Shown: positions 17,118 to 25,887 of the stretch, in pieces
How the letters are laid out: each line of letters starts with the position of its first letter
How positions within the stretch are numbered: position 1 is the first letter of the stretch
Source of the DNA: JADGHX01 sp037200125
GTDB taxonomy: Bacteria > Pseudomonadota > Gammaproteobacteria > Steroidobacterales > Steroidobacteraceae
Assembly (NCBI GenBank): GCA_037200125.1
Contig: JBBCGS010000003.1
Coordinates: 62,001-126,000, forward strand
Direction of reading: 5' to 3'
DNA length: 64,000 bases
The notes under the pieces: model-generated
What the model was told of the DNA's origin: nothing
The model's database searches: none
Seen by the model: the letters and a program-made list of their open reading frames with translations, nothing else
Position numbers and translations under genes: made by a program

Positions 17118-18797
17118 TCACGCTGCCGGGCGCTGCTTCAATTCATCCTTCAATGCCCGCCGCAGAATCTTGCCCACGTTCGTCTTGGGCAATTCCTTGC
17201 GGATGTACACGTGCTTCGGCACTTTGTAACCGGTGAGCGATTGCTTCGCGAACGCGATCACGTCCTGCTCGGTAAGGCCGGGCTTTTTCGGCACCACGAA
17301 CACCGCCACCACTTCGCCCGAGTGCTCATCCGCCTGCGCGACGGCGGCGACTTCGAGCACGTTGGGGTGAGTCGCGAGAACCGATTCGACTTCATTCGGA
17401 TACACGTTGAAGCCCGACACGAGGATCATGTCCTTCTTCCGATCCTCGATGTACACGTAGCCTTGCGCATCGACGTGCCCGATGTCGCCGGTGCGAAGCC
17501 ACCCGTCGGGCAGCATCACTTTGTCCGTCTCTTCCTTCTGCTGCCAGTAGCCCGCCATCACTTGCGGTCCGCGCACGCAGATCTCGCCCACTTCGCCTTG
17601 CGCGAGCTCCGTGCCGGCGTCATCGCGGATCGAGAGGTCAGTGGAGGAGATCGGCAACCCGATCGACCCGTTGAAGTCGGCGAGGCAGGGGTTGATACAC
17701 GCGGCCGGCGAAGTTTCCGTGAGACCCCACGCTTGAGTCAGCGGCCTGCCGGTCACCTTCTTCCAATGCTCCGCGACACTCTGTTGGACGGCCATGCCGC
17801 CACCCAGAGATACCAGAAGCTCTTTGAAATCCACCGTGTCGAAACCCGGTGTATTCAGCAGCGCGTTGAACAGCGTGTTCACGCCGGTAATGAAGGTGAA
17901 CGGATTCTTCTTCAGCTCTTTCACGAACGCCGGAAAATCCCGCGGATTCGTGATCAGCACGTTGCGCCAGCCAAGCAGCATGAAAAGCAGGCAGTTCGCC
18001 GTGAGTCCGAAGATGTGATACAGCGGCAGCGGCGAAATCAGCGTGCGCCCTTCTTTCGGGAAGGTCGGCCCGATCCAGGCCTGCGCCTGCAGCACGTTCG
18101 CCACGATGTTCCGATGCGTGAGCATCGCGCCTTTCGACACACCCGTTGTGCCGCCGGTGTACTGAAGAAACGCGACGTCTTGAGGCCCGAGGGGAACGGC
18201 GCTCAGCGTATGCCGCCGGCCTCCGACGAGCGCATCCCGGAAATCGATTGCCCCGTCGATGTGCCAGGGATTCACCTGCTTGCGCTTGTGGCGCACGACG
18301 TAGTTGACGATCCACGACTTCGGCGCGCCCAGCATGTCGCCCACCGCGGTGACGAGCACCTTCTTCAGGGCGGTGTGCCCGATGACGTCTTGCACGATGT
18401 GCGCAAAATTCTCGAGAACGACGATCGCCTTCGCGCCCGAGTCCTTGAGCTGATGTTCGAGCTCGCGCGCGGTGTAGAGCGGGTTGGTGTTCACCACCAC
18501 CATGCCGGCGCGAAGCACGCCGAAGATGGCGATCGGATACTGAAGCAGGTTCGGCATCATGAGCGCCACGCGGTCGCCCTTCCGCAAACCCGACGAGTTC
18601 TGCAGCCACGCGGCGAAGTCGCGCGTGAACGCGTCGAGCTGGCGATAGGTCAGCGCCCGGCCCATCTGCACGAAGGCGACGCTATCCGCGTACTTCGTGA
18701 GACTTTCCGTCACCATGTCGTTGAGTGACGAATAGACCGATGGGTCGATTTCGGCGGGCACTCCGGCCGGATACGACTTCAGCCAGATTTTCTCCAT
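17118..18797 (-). CDS. fadD: Long-chain fatty-acid-CoA ligase
   Basis: A 559-residue acyl-CoA synthetase (ANL superfamily) that activates long-chain fatty acids with ATP and CoA. The P-loop-like motif is YTGGTTGVSKGAMLTH. The second core motif is AWGLTETSPAACINP. The hinge/adenylate motif WLRTGDIGHVDAQGYVYIED and the C-terminal catalytic Lys (KTNVGKILRR) are present. Residues NVYPNEVE match the fatty-acyl-CoA synthetase signature. It is 9 bases downstream of tesA on the same strand: a thioesterase/lysophospholipase next to an acyl-CoA ligase, both in lipid turnover. Confidence 0.95.
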   Translation of the reverse strand: MEKIWLKSYPAGVPAEIDPSVYSSLNDMVTESLTKYADSVAFVQMGRALTYRQLDAFTRDFAAWLQNSSGLRKGDRVALMMPNLLQYPIAIFGVLRAGMVVVNTNPLYTARELEHQLKDSGAKAIVVLENFAHIVQDVIGHTALKKVLVTAVGDMLGAPKSWIVNYVVRHKRKQVNPWHIDGAIDFRDALVGGRRHTLSAVPLGPQDVAFLQYTGGTTGVSKGAMLTHRNIVANVLQAQAWIGPTFPKEGRTLISPLPLYHIFGLTANCLLFMLLGWRNVLITNPRDFPAFVKELKKNPFTFITGVNTLFNALLNTPGFDTVDFKELLVSLGGGMAVQQSVAEHWKKVTGRPLTQAWGLTETSPAACINPCLADFNGSIGLPISSTDLSIRDDAGTELAQGEVGEICVRGPQVMAGYWQQKEETDKVMLPDGWLRTGDIGHVDAQGYVYIEDRKKDMILVSGFNVYPNEVESVLATHPNVLEVAAVAQADEHSGEVVAVFVVPKKPGLTEQDVIAFAKQSLTGYKVPKHVYIRKELPKTNVGKILRRALKDELKQRPAA

Positions 18798-18806
18798 CGA
18801 TCCCCC

Positions 18807-19451
18807 TCAACGAGACTTGAGCAACGGTTTCAGCTGCGGCCAGACAGTGTCGAGCACCGCGGGCTGCGCCGGCGCCGTCGGGTGCAGCCCATCAGCCTGC
18901 ATCAGCTCGGGTTTCAGCGCCACGGATTGAAGCAGGAACGGAACGAGAGGCACTTTGCTGCCCGTCGCGATATCCCGATACATCTTCATGAAGTCGTTCG
19001 TGTACCGCGGCCCGTAATTGGGGGGCAGCCGCATGCCGATGAGCAGCACCTGCGCGCCCGTTTGCTTCGCGTCGCCGACGATCTTCGTCAGGTTGTCGGT
19101 GGTGAGCGGCACGCTCAACCCCCGCAGCCCGTCATTGGCGCCCAGCTCCACGATGACGACCGCCGGCTGGTGCAATTCGAGCGCGCGCGGCAGCCGCTGC
19201 AACCCTCCGCCGGACGTTTCCCCGCTCACGCTGGCGTTCACAACGCGGTATCCGTAACCTTGGTCCCGCAGTCGCTGCTCCAGCAGGGCGACCCAGCCCT
19301 GAGCGGGCTTGAGGCCATAGCCGGCGCTCAGGCTGTCGCCAAGCACGAGGATGGTACGTTCCGACGCGCCCGCCGCGTTGGCGACACCGACGATGAGCCA
19401 GCAGCAAACGCCGAGCGCCCACGCGCAGACCAGTCTTGAAATTGTTCTCAA
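18807..19451 (-). CDS. tesA: Multifunctional SGNH esterase/lysophospholipase L1 (TesA)
   Basis: A periplasmic SGNH hydrolase with acyl-CoA thioesterase, protease I and lysophospholipase L1 activities in E. coli. It has the block I nucleophile in ILVLGDSLSAGYGL, the oxyanion Gly and Asn in VIVELGANDGLRG, and the catalytic Asp/His in QADGLHPTA. A hydrophobic signal peptide (LGVCCWLIVGVANA) precedes it. No ATG fits the 5' end; the TTG at 19451 gives a suitable start and places the 5' end over the first bases of the divergent ABC ATPase gene. The divergent tesA/ybbA layout is the same as in E. coli. Confidence 0.9.
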   Translation of the reverse strand: MRTISRLVCAWALGVCCWLIVGVANAAGASERTILVLGDSLSAGYGLKPAQGWVALLEQRLRDQGYGYRVVNASVSGETSGGGLQRLPRALELHQPAVVIVELGANDGLRGLSVPLTTDNLTKIVGDAKQTGAQVLLIGMRLPPNYGPRYTNDFMKMYRDIATGSKVPLVPFLLQSVALKPELMQADGLHPTAPAQPAVLDTVWPQLKPLLKSR

Positions 19452-20103
19452 GGTTGAAAACCTCACAAAGCAGGTTAGCAGCCCCGAAGGTTTGCTGACC
19501 ATTGTTCGAGACGTTTCGTTCGCAATCGAAGCCGGCGAGCGGGTGGCCATCGTCGGCTCCTCGGGCGCCGGCAAGTCCACACTGCTCGCACTGCTCGCGG
19601 GCTTGGACACTCCGACCTCGGGAAGAGTGCTGCTCGCCGGAACGGACCTGACGGCGCTCGACGAAGACGGCCGCGCCCGGCTGCGTGCGGCGCGGGTGGG
19701 GTTCGTGTTCCAGTCCTTCCATCTCATTCCCGCGCTCACGGCGCTCGAGAACGTGATGCTGCCACTGGAGCTCGCCGGTCGGAGCGATCCACGTCGCACC
19801 GCCCGCGACGCGCTCGATCGCGTCGGGTTGAAGAGCCGCACCGGTCACTATCCGCGGCAGCTTTCCGGCGGTGAGCAGCAGCGCGTGGCACTCGCCCGCG
19901 CCTTCGTCACGCAGCCGGCGGTTCTGTTTGCCGATGAGCCCACCGGCAACCTCGATACCGCGACCGGCGGGCGCGTCGGCGATCTGCTGTTCGAGATGAA
20001 CGCCAATTCGCGAACGACGATTGTGCTGGTTACGCACGACACCACGCTGGCCGCACGGTGTGGCCGCATCCTCAGGATGGAAGGGGGAGGCCTGGTTCAA
20101 TGA
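19393..20103 (+). CDS. ybbA: ABC transporter ATPase, YbbA/LolD-like
   Basis: A 236-residue ATPase of the MacB/LolD group. Walker A is GSSGAGKST, the signature is LSGGEQQRVALARA, Walker B is LFADEPTGNLD and the H-loop is VLVTHD. The following gene is its large permease partner (four-base ATGA overlap). The ATG at 19393 (MSQQQTPSAH) lies inside the divergent tesA 5' end; a TTG at about 19435 would remove most of the overlap, so the start is uncertain. In E. coli YbbA-YbbP is a putative type VII ABC (mechanotransmission) system of unknown substrate, always beside tesA. Confidence 0.9.
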   Translation: MSQQQTPSAHAQTSLEIVLKVENLTKQVSSPEGLLTIVRDVSFAIEAGERVAIVGSSGAGKSTLLALLAGLDTPTSGRVLLAGTDLTALDEDGRARLRAARVGFVFQSFHLIPALTALENVMLPLELAGRSDPRRTARDALDRVGLKSRTGHYPRQLSGGEQQRVALARAFVTQPAVLFADEPTGNLDTATGGRVGDLLFEMNANSRTTIVLVTHDTTLAARCGRILRMEGGGLVQ

Positions 20104-22592
20104 GCCGCGCCCTCGCTCTCGCGTTGAGAACGCTCGGACGCGAGTGGCGTTCCGGCGAGCTCGGCGTGCTGTTGCTGGCGCTCACTATCGCCGTGGCGGC
20201 GCTCACGGGCGTGGGCTTTCTTGTCGGGCGCATCGGCGCCGCGGTCGACCAGCAGGCGAGCGAAGTGCTCGCGGCGGATGTTCGCCTCGGTTCGCCGCAG
20301 CCTATCTCCGACACGTATTTCAATGAAGCCACGCGACGTGGCATCCGCTCGGCTCGCGGCATCAACCTGCTGAGCGTCGTGTTCAACGGCGAGGAGAGCC
20401 AGCTCAGCAATGTTCGCGCGGTCGCGCCGGGCTTTCCGCTTCGCGGCAAGGTGCTGGTGGCGGACGAGCCGTTCGTGCCCGGCGTCGAGGCGAACGGGAT
20501 TCCGGGACGCGGCGAGGCGTGGCCGGACTCGAAGCTGCTGGTGGCGATCGGCGCGAAGCTGGGCTCGCGGATCTCGATCGGGTCGGGGACGTTCCGCGTC
20601 ACGCGCGTGCTCATTTCGCGGCCGGACCAGGGCGGTTCGTTCGCGGAGCTCGCGCCGAGCCTCCTCATGAACCTCGAAGACGTGCCGTCGACCGAGCTGA
20701 TCCAGCCGGGCAGCCGTGTGAGCTACGTGGCGCTGTTTGCTGGCGCGCGCGCGGGCGTCGATGAATTCAAAGAGTGGCTCAGATCGAGCCGACAGCGCGG
20801 CGAGCGACTGGTCGACGTTGCGCAGGCGAGCACGCAGATAAAGAGCGCAACGGATCGGGCGAGCCGCTTCCTCAGCCTCGCAAGCCTGGTCAGCGTCCTT
20901 CTTTGCGCCATCGCGGTGGCGATGTCCGCGCGGCGCTACGTGCAGCGCCATCTCGATTCGGTCGCGTTGCTGAAGACGCTGGGCGCGACTCGCGCGTTCA
21001 CGCTTTCCGTGAGTGTGCTGCAGCTCCTTGTGATCGCGATTGCGGCGACGCTCGTTGGTTCGGCGCTCGGATTCCTCGCGCAGGAGTGGCTGATTCGCGC
21101 CATTCGCGGGCTGTTCAACGCGGAATTGCCTCCGGCGGATCTGAAGCCGTTCGCCGTGGGCTTCGTCACCGCCGTCGCCGTGCTCGCGGGGTTTGCTCTA
21201 CCGCCGTTGCTTCAGCTCTCGCGCGTGCCGACCATTCGTGTGCTGAGGCGGGACGTCGGTCCGCCAGCGCCGCTCGTCATGCTCGCCTTCGGGCCTGCCG
21301 TTTTCGCAGTCGCCTTCCTTATCTACTGGGTCGTGCGCGACTGGTTCCTGTTCTGGGTGTTCACGGCGGGGCTGGTCGGCTTCCTCGCGTTGCTGGCCGG
21401 CGCGGGATACGTGCTGGTGTCGCTGGCGGGAAAGCTTCGCGGCAGCGTCGGTGTGTCGTGGCGCTACGGCGTCGCGAATCTCAGCCGGCGTCGCGCGGAG
21501 AGCCTGGTGCAGATCGTTGCGTTCGGCACCGGCATCATGGTGCTGCTGCTACTCGGCCTGGTGCGCAACGATCTCGCGAACGATTGGCGCCTCAGCCTGC
21601 CCGCCGACATCCCCAATTTCTTTTTCATCAACATCCCGCAGGACCAGCGCGATTCGTTCATGTCCGATCTCAGCGCGCGCGGCGCGCTGCCTTCGCGCGT
21701 GATGCCGATGATTCGCGGGCGTCTCATCGCCATCAACGGCACGCCGAACGAGCGGCTGCGCTTCCGGCGCGAGGACGGCGAGGAGGCCGCCGGGCGCGAG
21801 CAGAACCTGACGTGGGCGGATGAGCTCGGACCGGACAATCGCCTCGTCGAAGGCCAGTGGTGGACGCCGCGGATACAGGGCCAGCATCTGGTTTCGATCG
21901 CGACCGAGTTCCAGGAGTCGATGGGCCTCAAGCTCGGCGACAAGCTCACCTTCGACATCGCCGGCGAAACGATCGAGGCGAGCATCGCCAGCTTCCGCAA
22001 AGTGAAGTGGGACAGCTTCCAGCCCAACTTCTTCATCGTCTTTGCCCCGGGCGTCATCGACAACACCGCCGGCACGTACATGACGAGTGTGCATTTCCCG
22101 AGCGGGGAAGCGAAGTCGCTGGCGTCACTCGCGCGCAAGTATCCGAGTGTCTCGATCTTCGATATTCAGGACCTGCTCGACCGCGTGCGCTCGGTGATCG
22201 ACAAGGCGGTGCTCGCCGTGCAGAGCGTCTTCCTGTTCACGCTATTCGCCGGCCTTACGGTAATGATGGCCGCGGTCCAGGCAAGCCGCGACGAGCGGCG
22301 CTACGAGAGCGCCATGCTTCGCACGCTCGGCGCGAGCCGAGGCACCGTGCTTCAGGGCATTCTCGCGGAGTTCGTAACGCTGGGCGCGTTGTCCGGACTG
22401 CTCGCCGCACTCTGCGCTTCACTGGCCGGATACTTCGTCGCTACACGCGTGCTCGAAATGAAATACAGCTTCGAGCCACTGGTGTGGCTGGTCGGCATGA
22501 TCGGCGGCGCGCTACTCGTGTCCTTCAGCGGCTGGCTCGCTACGCGCAGCGTGATCAACACTCCGCCAGTGGCGACGCTGCGCGCCGGGTAG
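20100..22592 (+). CDS. ybbP: FtsX-type ABC permease, YbbP-like
   Basis: An 830-residue permease with two FtsX/MacB-like domains and about ten transmembrane helices: one N-terminal (residues about 15-40), groups near 260-400 and 415-500, and a final group at about 710-825. Large periplasmic regions lie between them. The pair SMARRYVQRHLDSVALLKTL and RRYESAMLRTLGASRGTVLQ are the FtsX coupling-helix segments. The start is fixed by the ATGA overlap with the ATPase gene. Function is inferred from the family: extraction or movement of envelope lipids or proteins by mechanotransmission, consistent with the neighbouring periplasmic lipase. Confidence 0.9.
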   Translation: MSRALALALRTLGREWRSGELGVLLLALTIAVAALTGVGFLVGRIGAAVDQQASEVLAADVRLGSPQPISDTYFNEATRRGIRSARGINLLSVVFNGEESQLSNVRAVAPGFPLRGKVLVADEPFVPGVEANGIPGRGEAWPDSKLLVAIGAKLGSRISIGSGTFRVTRVLISRPDQGGSFAELAPSLLMNLEDVPSTELIQPGSRVSYVALFAGARAGVDEFKEWLRSSRQRGERLVDVAQASTQIKSATDRASRFLSLASLVSVLLCAIAVAMSARRYVQRHLDSVALLKTLGATRAFTLSVSVLQLLVIAIAATLVGSALGFLAQEWLIRAIRGLFNAELPPADLKPFAVGFVTAVAVLAGFALPPLLQLSRVPTIRVLRRDVGPPAPLVMLAFGPAVFAVAFLIYWVVRDWFLFWVFTAGLVGFLALLAGAGYVLVSLAGKLRGSVGVSWRYGVANLSRRRAESLVQIVAFGTGIMVLLLLGLVRNDLANDWRLSLPADIPNFFFINIPQDQRDSFMSDLSARGALPSRVMPMIRGRLIAINGTPNERLRFRREDGEEAAGREQNLTWADELGPDNRLVEGQWWTPRIQGQHLVSIATEFQESMGLKLGDKLTFDIAGETIEASIASFRKVKWDSFQPNFFIVFAPGVIDNTAGTYMTSVHFPSGEAKSLASLARKYPSVSIFDIQDLLDRVRSVIDKAVLAVQSVFLFTLFAGLTVMMAAVQASRDERRYESAMLRTLGASRGTVLQGILAEFVTLGALSGLLAALCASLAGYFVATRVLEMKYSFEPLVWLVGMIGGALLVSFSGWLATRSVINTPPVATLRAG

Positions 22593-22682
22593 CGCTGGGG
22601 CTGTTGGCTATGCAACTTCTTGCCGCACTAACCGGACATACGCTGCGATCTCGCAGGATCGACCGGGTATGATTCGATCTCC

Positions 22683-23120
22683 ATGACCCCGCTCACTCCG
22701 TTCCACATCGCCGTCCAGGTCCGCGACCTCGAGGAAGCGCGTCGCTTCTATAAGGGCGCGCTTGGCTGCGCCGAAGGCCGTAGCAGCGACCACTGGGTCG
22801 ACTTCGATCTCTTCGGCCACCAGTTCGTGGTTCACCTGAACAAATCGTTGGGGAAGGACGGCAAGATCAGCCAGATTCACAACGCGGTGGATGGCCACGG
22901 CGTGCCCGTGCCCCACTGCGGCGTCGTGCTGGAGATGGCGGCCTTCGAGGGGCTGGCGAAACGCATCCGCGCGGCCGGCGAGAAATTCGCGATCGAGCCT
23001 TACGTCCGTTTCAAGGGATTGCCCGGCGAGCAGGCGACGATGTTCCTGCTCGATCCGTCCGGGAACGCACTGGAGTTCAAAGCGTTCAGGGACATCGCGA
23101 AACAACTCTTCGAAACCTGA
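22683..23120 (+). CDS. VOC-family (glyoxalase/dioxygenase-fold) protein
   Basis: A 145-residue vicinal-oxygen-chelate protein. Starts LTPFHIAVQVRDLEEARRFY, with the first metal-ligand His in FHIAV. It has a mid FGHQFVVHL segment, and ends FLLDPSGNALEFKAFRD with the Glu metal ligand. This shape is shared by glyoxalases, fosfomycin-resistance enzymes and extradiol dioxygenases. The particular member (glyoxalase-like dioxygenase) cannot be assigned to a substrate. It ends one base before the convergent lrp-like gene. Confidence 0.9.
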   Translation: MTPLTPFHIAVQVRDLEEARRFYKGALGCAEGRSSDHWVDFDLFGHQFVVHLNKSLGKDGKISQIHNAVDGHGVPVPHCGVVLEMAAFEGLAKRIRAAGEKFAIEPYVRFKGLPGEQATMFLLDPSGNALEFKAFRDIAKQLFET

Positions 23121-23606
23121 TTACCGCCGGGACAGCGGCAGCGCCGTGGTCTCTTTTATTGTCGAAAGCGCAATCGATGAGTGGACGGATTCAACGCCAG
23201 GAAGCCGCGTGAGGTGATCGAGGAAGAACGCCTCGTACGCCTTGATGTCGCGCACGACGATGCGCAAGAGAAAGTCCGTGTCGCCCATGAGCGTGTAGCA
23301 CTCGAGCACTTCCGGATGCTCGCGCACCGCCTGCTCGAAGCGGCCGAGCGAGTCGCGCCCGTGCGCGGACAGCTTCACCCGCGAAAAGACCGTGACGTTC
23401 AAGCCAACTTTTTCGCGATCCAGCAAGGTGACCCGGCTTTTGATGACGCCCGCTTCCTCGAGACGGGTGATCCGTCGCCAGCAGGTGGAGGTGGTCATGT
23501 CGACCTTTTCGGCGACCTCGGCCGCCGACAGGTTGCCGTGATGTTGCAGCACTTCGAGGATGCGCAGGTCCGCCTTGTCCAGCTCAACGTGCATGGGAAC
23601 CATCAC
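23121..23606 (-). CDS. Lrp/AsnC-family transcriptional regulator
   Basis: A 161-residue leucine-responsive-type regulator. N-terminal helix-turn-helix: LDKADLRILEVLQHHGNLSA, then DMTTSTCWRRITRLEEAGVI. The C-terminal RAM/AsnC ligand domain includes ECYTLMGDTDFLLRIVVRD. It is divergent from the amino-acid dehydrogenase gene 116 bases away, so it most likely controls that gene in response to leucine or another branched or aromatic amino acid. The first ATG (23606) is used; an ATG four codons in would fit equally. Confidence 0.93.
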   Translation of the reverse strand: MMVPMHVELDKADLRILEVLQHHGNLSAAEVAEKVDMTTSTCWRRITRLEEAGVIKSRVTLLDREKVGLNVTVFSRVKLSAHGRDSLGRFEQAVREHPEVLECYTLMGDTDFLLRIVVRDIKAYEAFFLDHLTRLPGVESVHSSIALSTIKETTALPLSRR

Positions 23607-23722
23607 CCCGGGCCTTTTGGTGGGATGAATAGTTCATCGAAAGCCCAGATGAAGCAAGTTTTGTAACGCCTAGTGCGTGTCAGCCAGCGTAGGCTGCCGC
23701 ACTTTCGAAGGGAGCGCATTGA

Positions 23723-24784
23723 ATGAGTGTCTTCGAGAATCGGGAGTTCAACGGCCACGAGCTCGTCACCTTCGGGAACGACGGGCCCACGGCGCTGCGC
23801 GCCATCGTCGCCGTGCACTCCACCGCGGTTGGCCCGGCCGCTGGCGGTTGCCGCATGTGGCCCTACGCGAGCACGGACGAAGCCATCACCGATGCGCTGC
23901 GCCTCTCGCGCGGCATGAGCTTCAAGAACGCCATGGCCAACCTGCCCTTCGGCGGCGGCAAGGCCGTGATCATCGGCGACTCCCGTCGCAAGACACCGCA
24001 GCTCTTCGAGGCCTTCGGCCGCTTCGTCGATACCCTCGGCGGCCTCTACATCACCGCTGAAGACGTCGGCACGACCACCGCGGACATGGAAAGCGTCGCG
24101 AAGCAGACGAGCTTCGTTACCGGCCTGCATCGTCGCGGCGGCGAGTTCGGCGGCGACCCTTCGCCCAAAACCGCGCAGGGCGTGTACCTCGGCATCAAGG
24201 CGGCCGTGAAATTCCGCTGGGGCCGCACGGATCTCGCGGGCTTGCGCGTCGCGATCCAGGGCGTGGGCGGCGTGGGCTATCACCTGTGCCGCCTGCTCGC
24301 GGCGGACGGCGCGGTGCTGCGAGTGGCGGATGTGCGCTCGAATGCCGCCGAACGCGTGCGGGATGAGTTGAACGCGACGATCGTCCCGGTCGAGTCGGTG
24401 ATGTACGAAGATGTGGACGTGTTCGCACCCTGCGCCCTGGGCGCAGTGCTGAACGAGCACACCATCGGCAAGATCCAGGCGCGCATCGTCGCGGGTGCGG
24501 CGAACAACCAGCTCGCGAGAGACGCGGACGGCGCGGCGCTGCAGGCCGGCTCTATTCTTTATGCGCCGGACTATGTGATCAACGCGGGTGGGATCATCAG
24601 CGTTACGCGCGAATATCTCGGCGGCAGCAACGAGGCGCAGGTGGGCGCGGAGATTCACGCCATCGCCGACCGGCTCACGGAAATCTTCGACCGCGCCCGC
24701 CGTGAGAACAAGCCGACCAATGTGGTGGCCGATCGTCTCGCGCAGGAGCGCATCGAGAGCGCGCAGAACCGGCTCGTCGCCTGA
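23723..24784 (+). CDS. Leu/Phe/Val-type amino-acid dehydrogenase
   Basis: A 353-residue NAD-dependent dehydrogenase of the Glu/Leu/Phe/Val family; it reversibly deaminates branched-chain or aromatic amino acids to 2-oxo acids. The catalytic and substrate-binding lysines lie in GMSFKNAMANLPFGGGKAVI. The dinucleotide-binding motif is VAIQGVGGVGYHLC. The Asp/Asn region AGAANNQLARD is conserved. The length (353) fits leucine/phenylalanine rather than glutamate dehydrogenases. A good ribosome-binding site (AAGGGAG) precedes the ATG. The divergent Lrp-type regulator supports a role in branched-chain or aromatic amino-acid catabolism. Confidence 0.93.
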   Translation: MSVFENREFNGHELVTFGNDGPTALRAIVAVHSTAVGPAAGGCRMWPYASTDEAITDALRLSRGMSFKNAMANLPFGGGKAVIIGDSRRKTPQLFEAFGRFVDTLGGLYITAEDVGTTTADMESVAKQTSFVTGLHRRGGEFGGDPSPKTAQGVYLGIKAAVKFRWGRTDLAGLRVAIQGVGGVGYHLCRLLAADGAVLRVADVRSNAAERVRDELNATIVPVESVMYEDVDVFAPCALGAVLNEHTIGKIQARIVAGAANNQLARDADGAALQAGSILYAPDYVINAGGIISVTREYLGGSNEAQVGAEIHAIADRLTEIFDRARRENKPTNVVADRLAQERIESAQNRLVA

Positions 24785-24847
24785 AGGCAAAGTTCCTCGG
24801 GAGTCGCGACGAGGGTTCCATTCGCTGGCGTTACTAGAGCCGCCCGC

Positions 24848-24947
24848 TCGGGCGTAGCCACGCGACGACGCAGTTGGCAAAAACCACGCTTTTTGCCACC
24901 GACAACGAAGGGCACTATCCGAAAAAGCGCCGCGGGCGACTTTTTCC
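24848..24947. repeat. Intergenic two-hairpin repeat, copy A
   Basis: About 100 bases shared with 34519-34617. Common blocks: TCGGGCGTAGC-ACGCG, CAAAAACCACGC-TTTTG, CAACGAAG, TCCGAAAAAGCGCCGC and GGCGACTTTTTCC. Each copy has two stems (GCAAAAA/TTTTTGC and GAAAAAG/CTTTTTC). This copy lies between the dehydrogenase stop and parA. It resembles a dispersed REP-like intergenic repeat that also acts as a terminator. Confidence 0.8.
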
Positions 24948-24971
24948 GATAACGAAGTACACTCGCTACAC

Positions 24972-25817
24972 ATGAAGCGCGTGATGGCCATTGCAAACCA
25001 GAAGGGCGGTGTCGGCAAGACGACCACCGCAGTCAATCTCGCCGCGTCTCTCGCGGCCACCAAGCGCCGCACGTTGCTCATCGACCTCGATCCCCAGGGC
25101 AACGCGACCATGGGCTGTGGCATCGACAAGTCGCAGCTTCAGCGTGGCACGTGCGAGGTGCTGCTGGGTGAGACGGACATCCAGTCCGCGCTCGTGACGC
25201 TCGAAGCCGCCGGCTTCACGATGCTGCCTACGAATCAGGATCTGGTCGCCGCGGAAGTGCGGCTTCTGACGACGACCGTGGGTCGCGAAACGAAATTGCT
25301 GAACGCGCTGAAGCCCGTGCGCGATCAGTTCGACGTGATCATCATCGATTGCCCGCCTTCGCTGAACATGCTGACGGTGAACGCGCTCGTTGCGGCGGAC
25401 AGCGTGCTCATCCCGATGCAGTGTGAGTACTACGCGCTGGAAGGCCTCTCGGCGCTGCTCTCGACCATCGAGCAGATCAAATCCGCGGTGAATCCGGGCC
25501 TCGAGCTCGAAGGCATCCTGCGCACGATGTTCGACCCGAGGAATAACCTCGCGAACGAGGTGGGCGCGCAGCTCATCATGCATTTCGGGGATAAGGTTTT
25601 TCGCACGATCATTCCGCGCAACATTCGGCTGGCCGAGGCGCCGTCGTTCGGCAAGCCCGTGCTCCTGCATGACAGGGAGTCGCGTGGCGCGCTGGCTTAC
25701 CTTGCGCTGGCGGGCGAGATGATTCGCCGGGAAGAAGAGGCGGCTGCGCCACCAGCGGCCGCTGCGTCCTCTGAACAGGCCGCCGTCGCGGACACTCCGG
25801 CGCCAGGGGCGGGCTGA
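24972..25817 (+). CDS. parA: Chromosome-partitioning ATPase ParA (Soj)
   Basis: A 281-residue ParA-type Walker ATPase that segregates the chromosome origin together with ParB. The deviant Walker A is ANQKGGVGKTTTAVNL; Walker A' is LLIDLDPQGNATMG; Walker B is DVIIIDCPPSLNML. The short C-terminal Ala-rich tail is not conserved. parB follows 70 bases later. Its neighbours differ from the common gidA-gidB-parA-parB order: no gid genes precede it in this window. Confidence 0.96.
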   Translation: MKRVMAIANQKGGVGKTTTAVNLAASLAATKRRTLLIDLDPQGNATMGCGIDKSQLQRGTCEVLLGETDIQSALVTLEAAGFTMLPTNQDLVAAEVRLLTTTVGRETKLLNALKPVRDQFDVIIIDCPPSLNMLTVNALVAADSVLIPMQCEYYALEGLSALLSTIEQIKSAVNPGLELEGILRTMFDPRNNLANEVGAQLIMHFGDKVFRTIIPRNIRLAEAPSFGKPVLLHDRESRGALAYLALAGEMIRREEEAAAPPAAAASSEQAAVADTPAPGAG

Positions 25818-25887
25818 GGGGCACTCCCAGCCGCCCGGCGCTTGAGGGCTTCTTCATTCAGCGTGACGCCCCGTCACCCTGTTCTTT

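Noticed and set aside
17043..18728. 561-codon plus-strand open frame opposite fadD
   Set aside because: Antisense shadow; fadD carries all family motifs on the minus strand.
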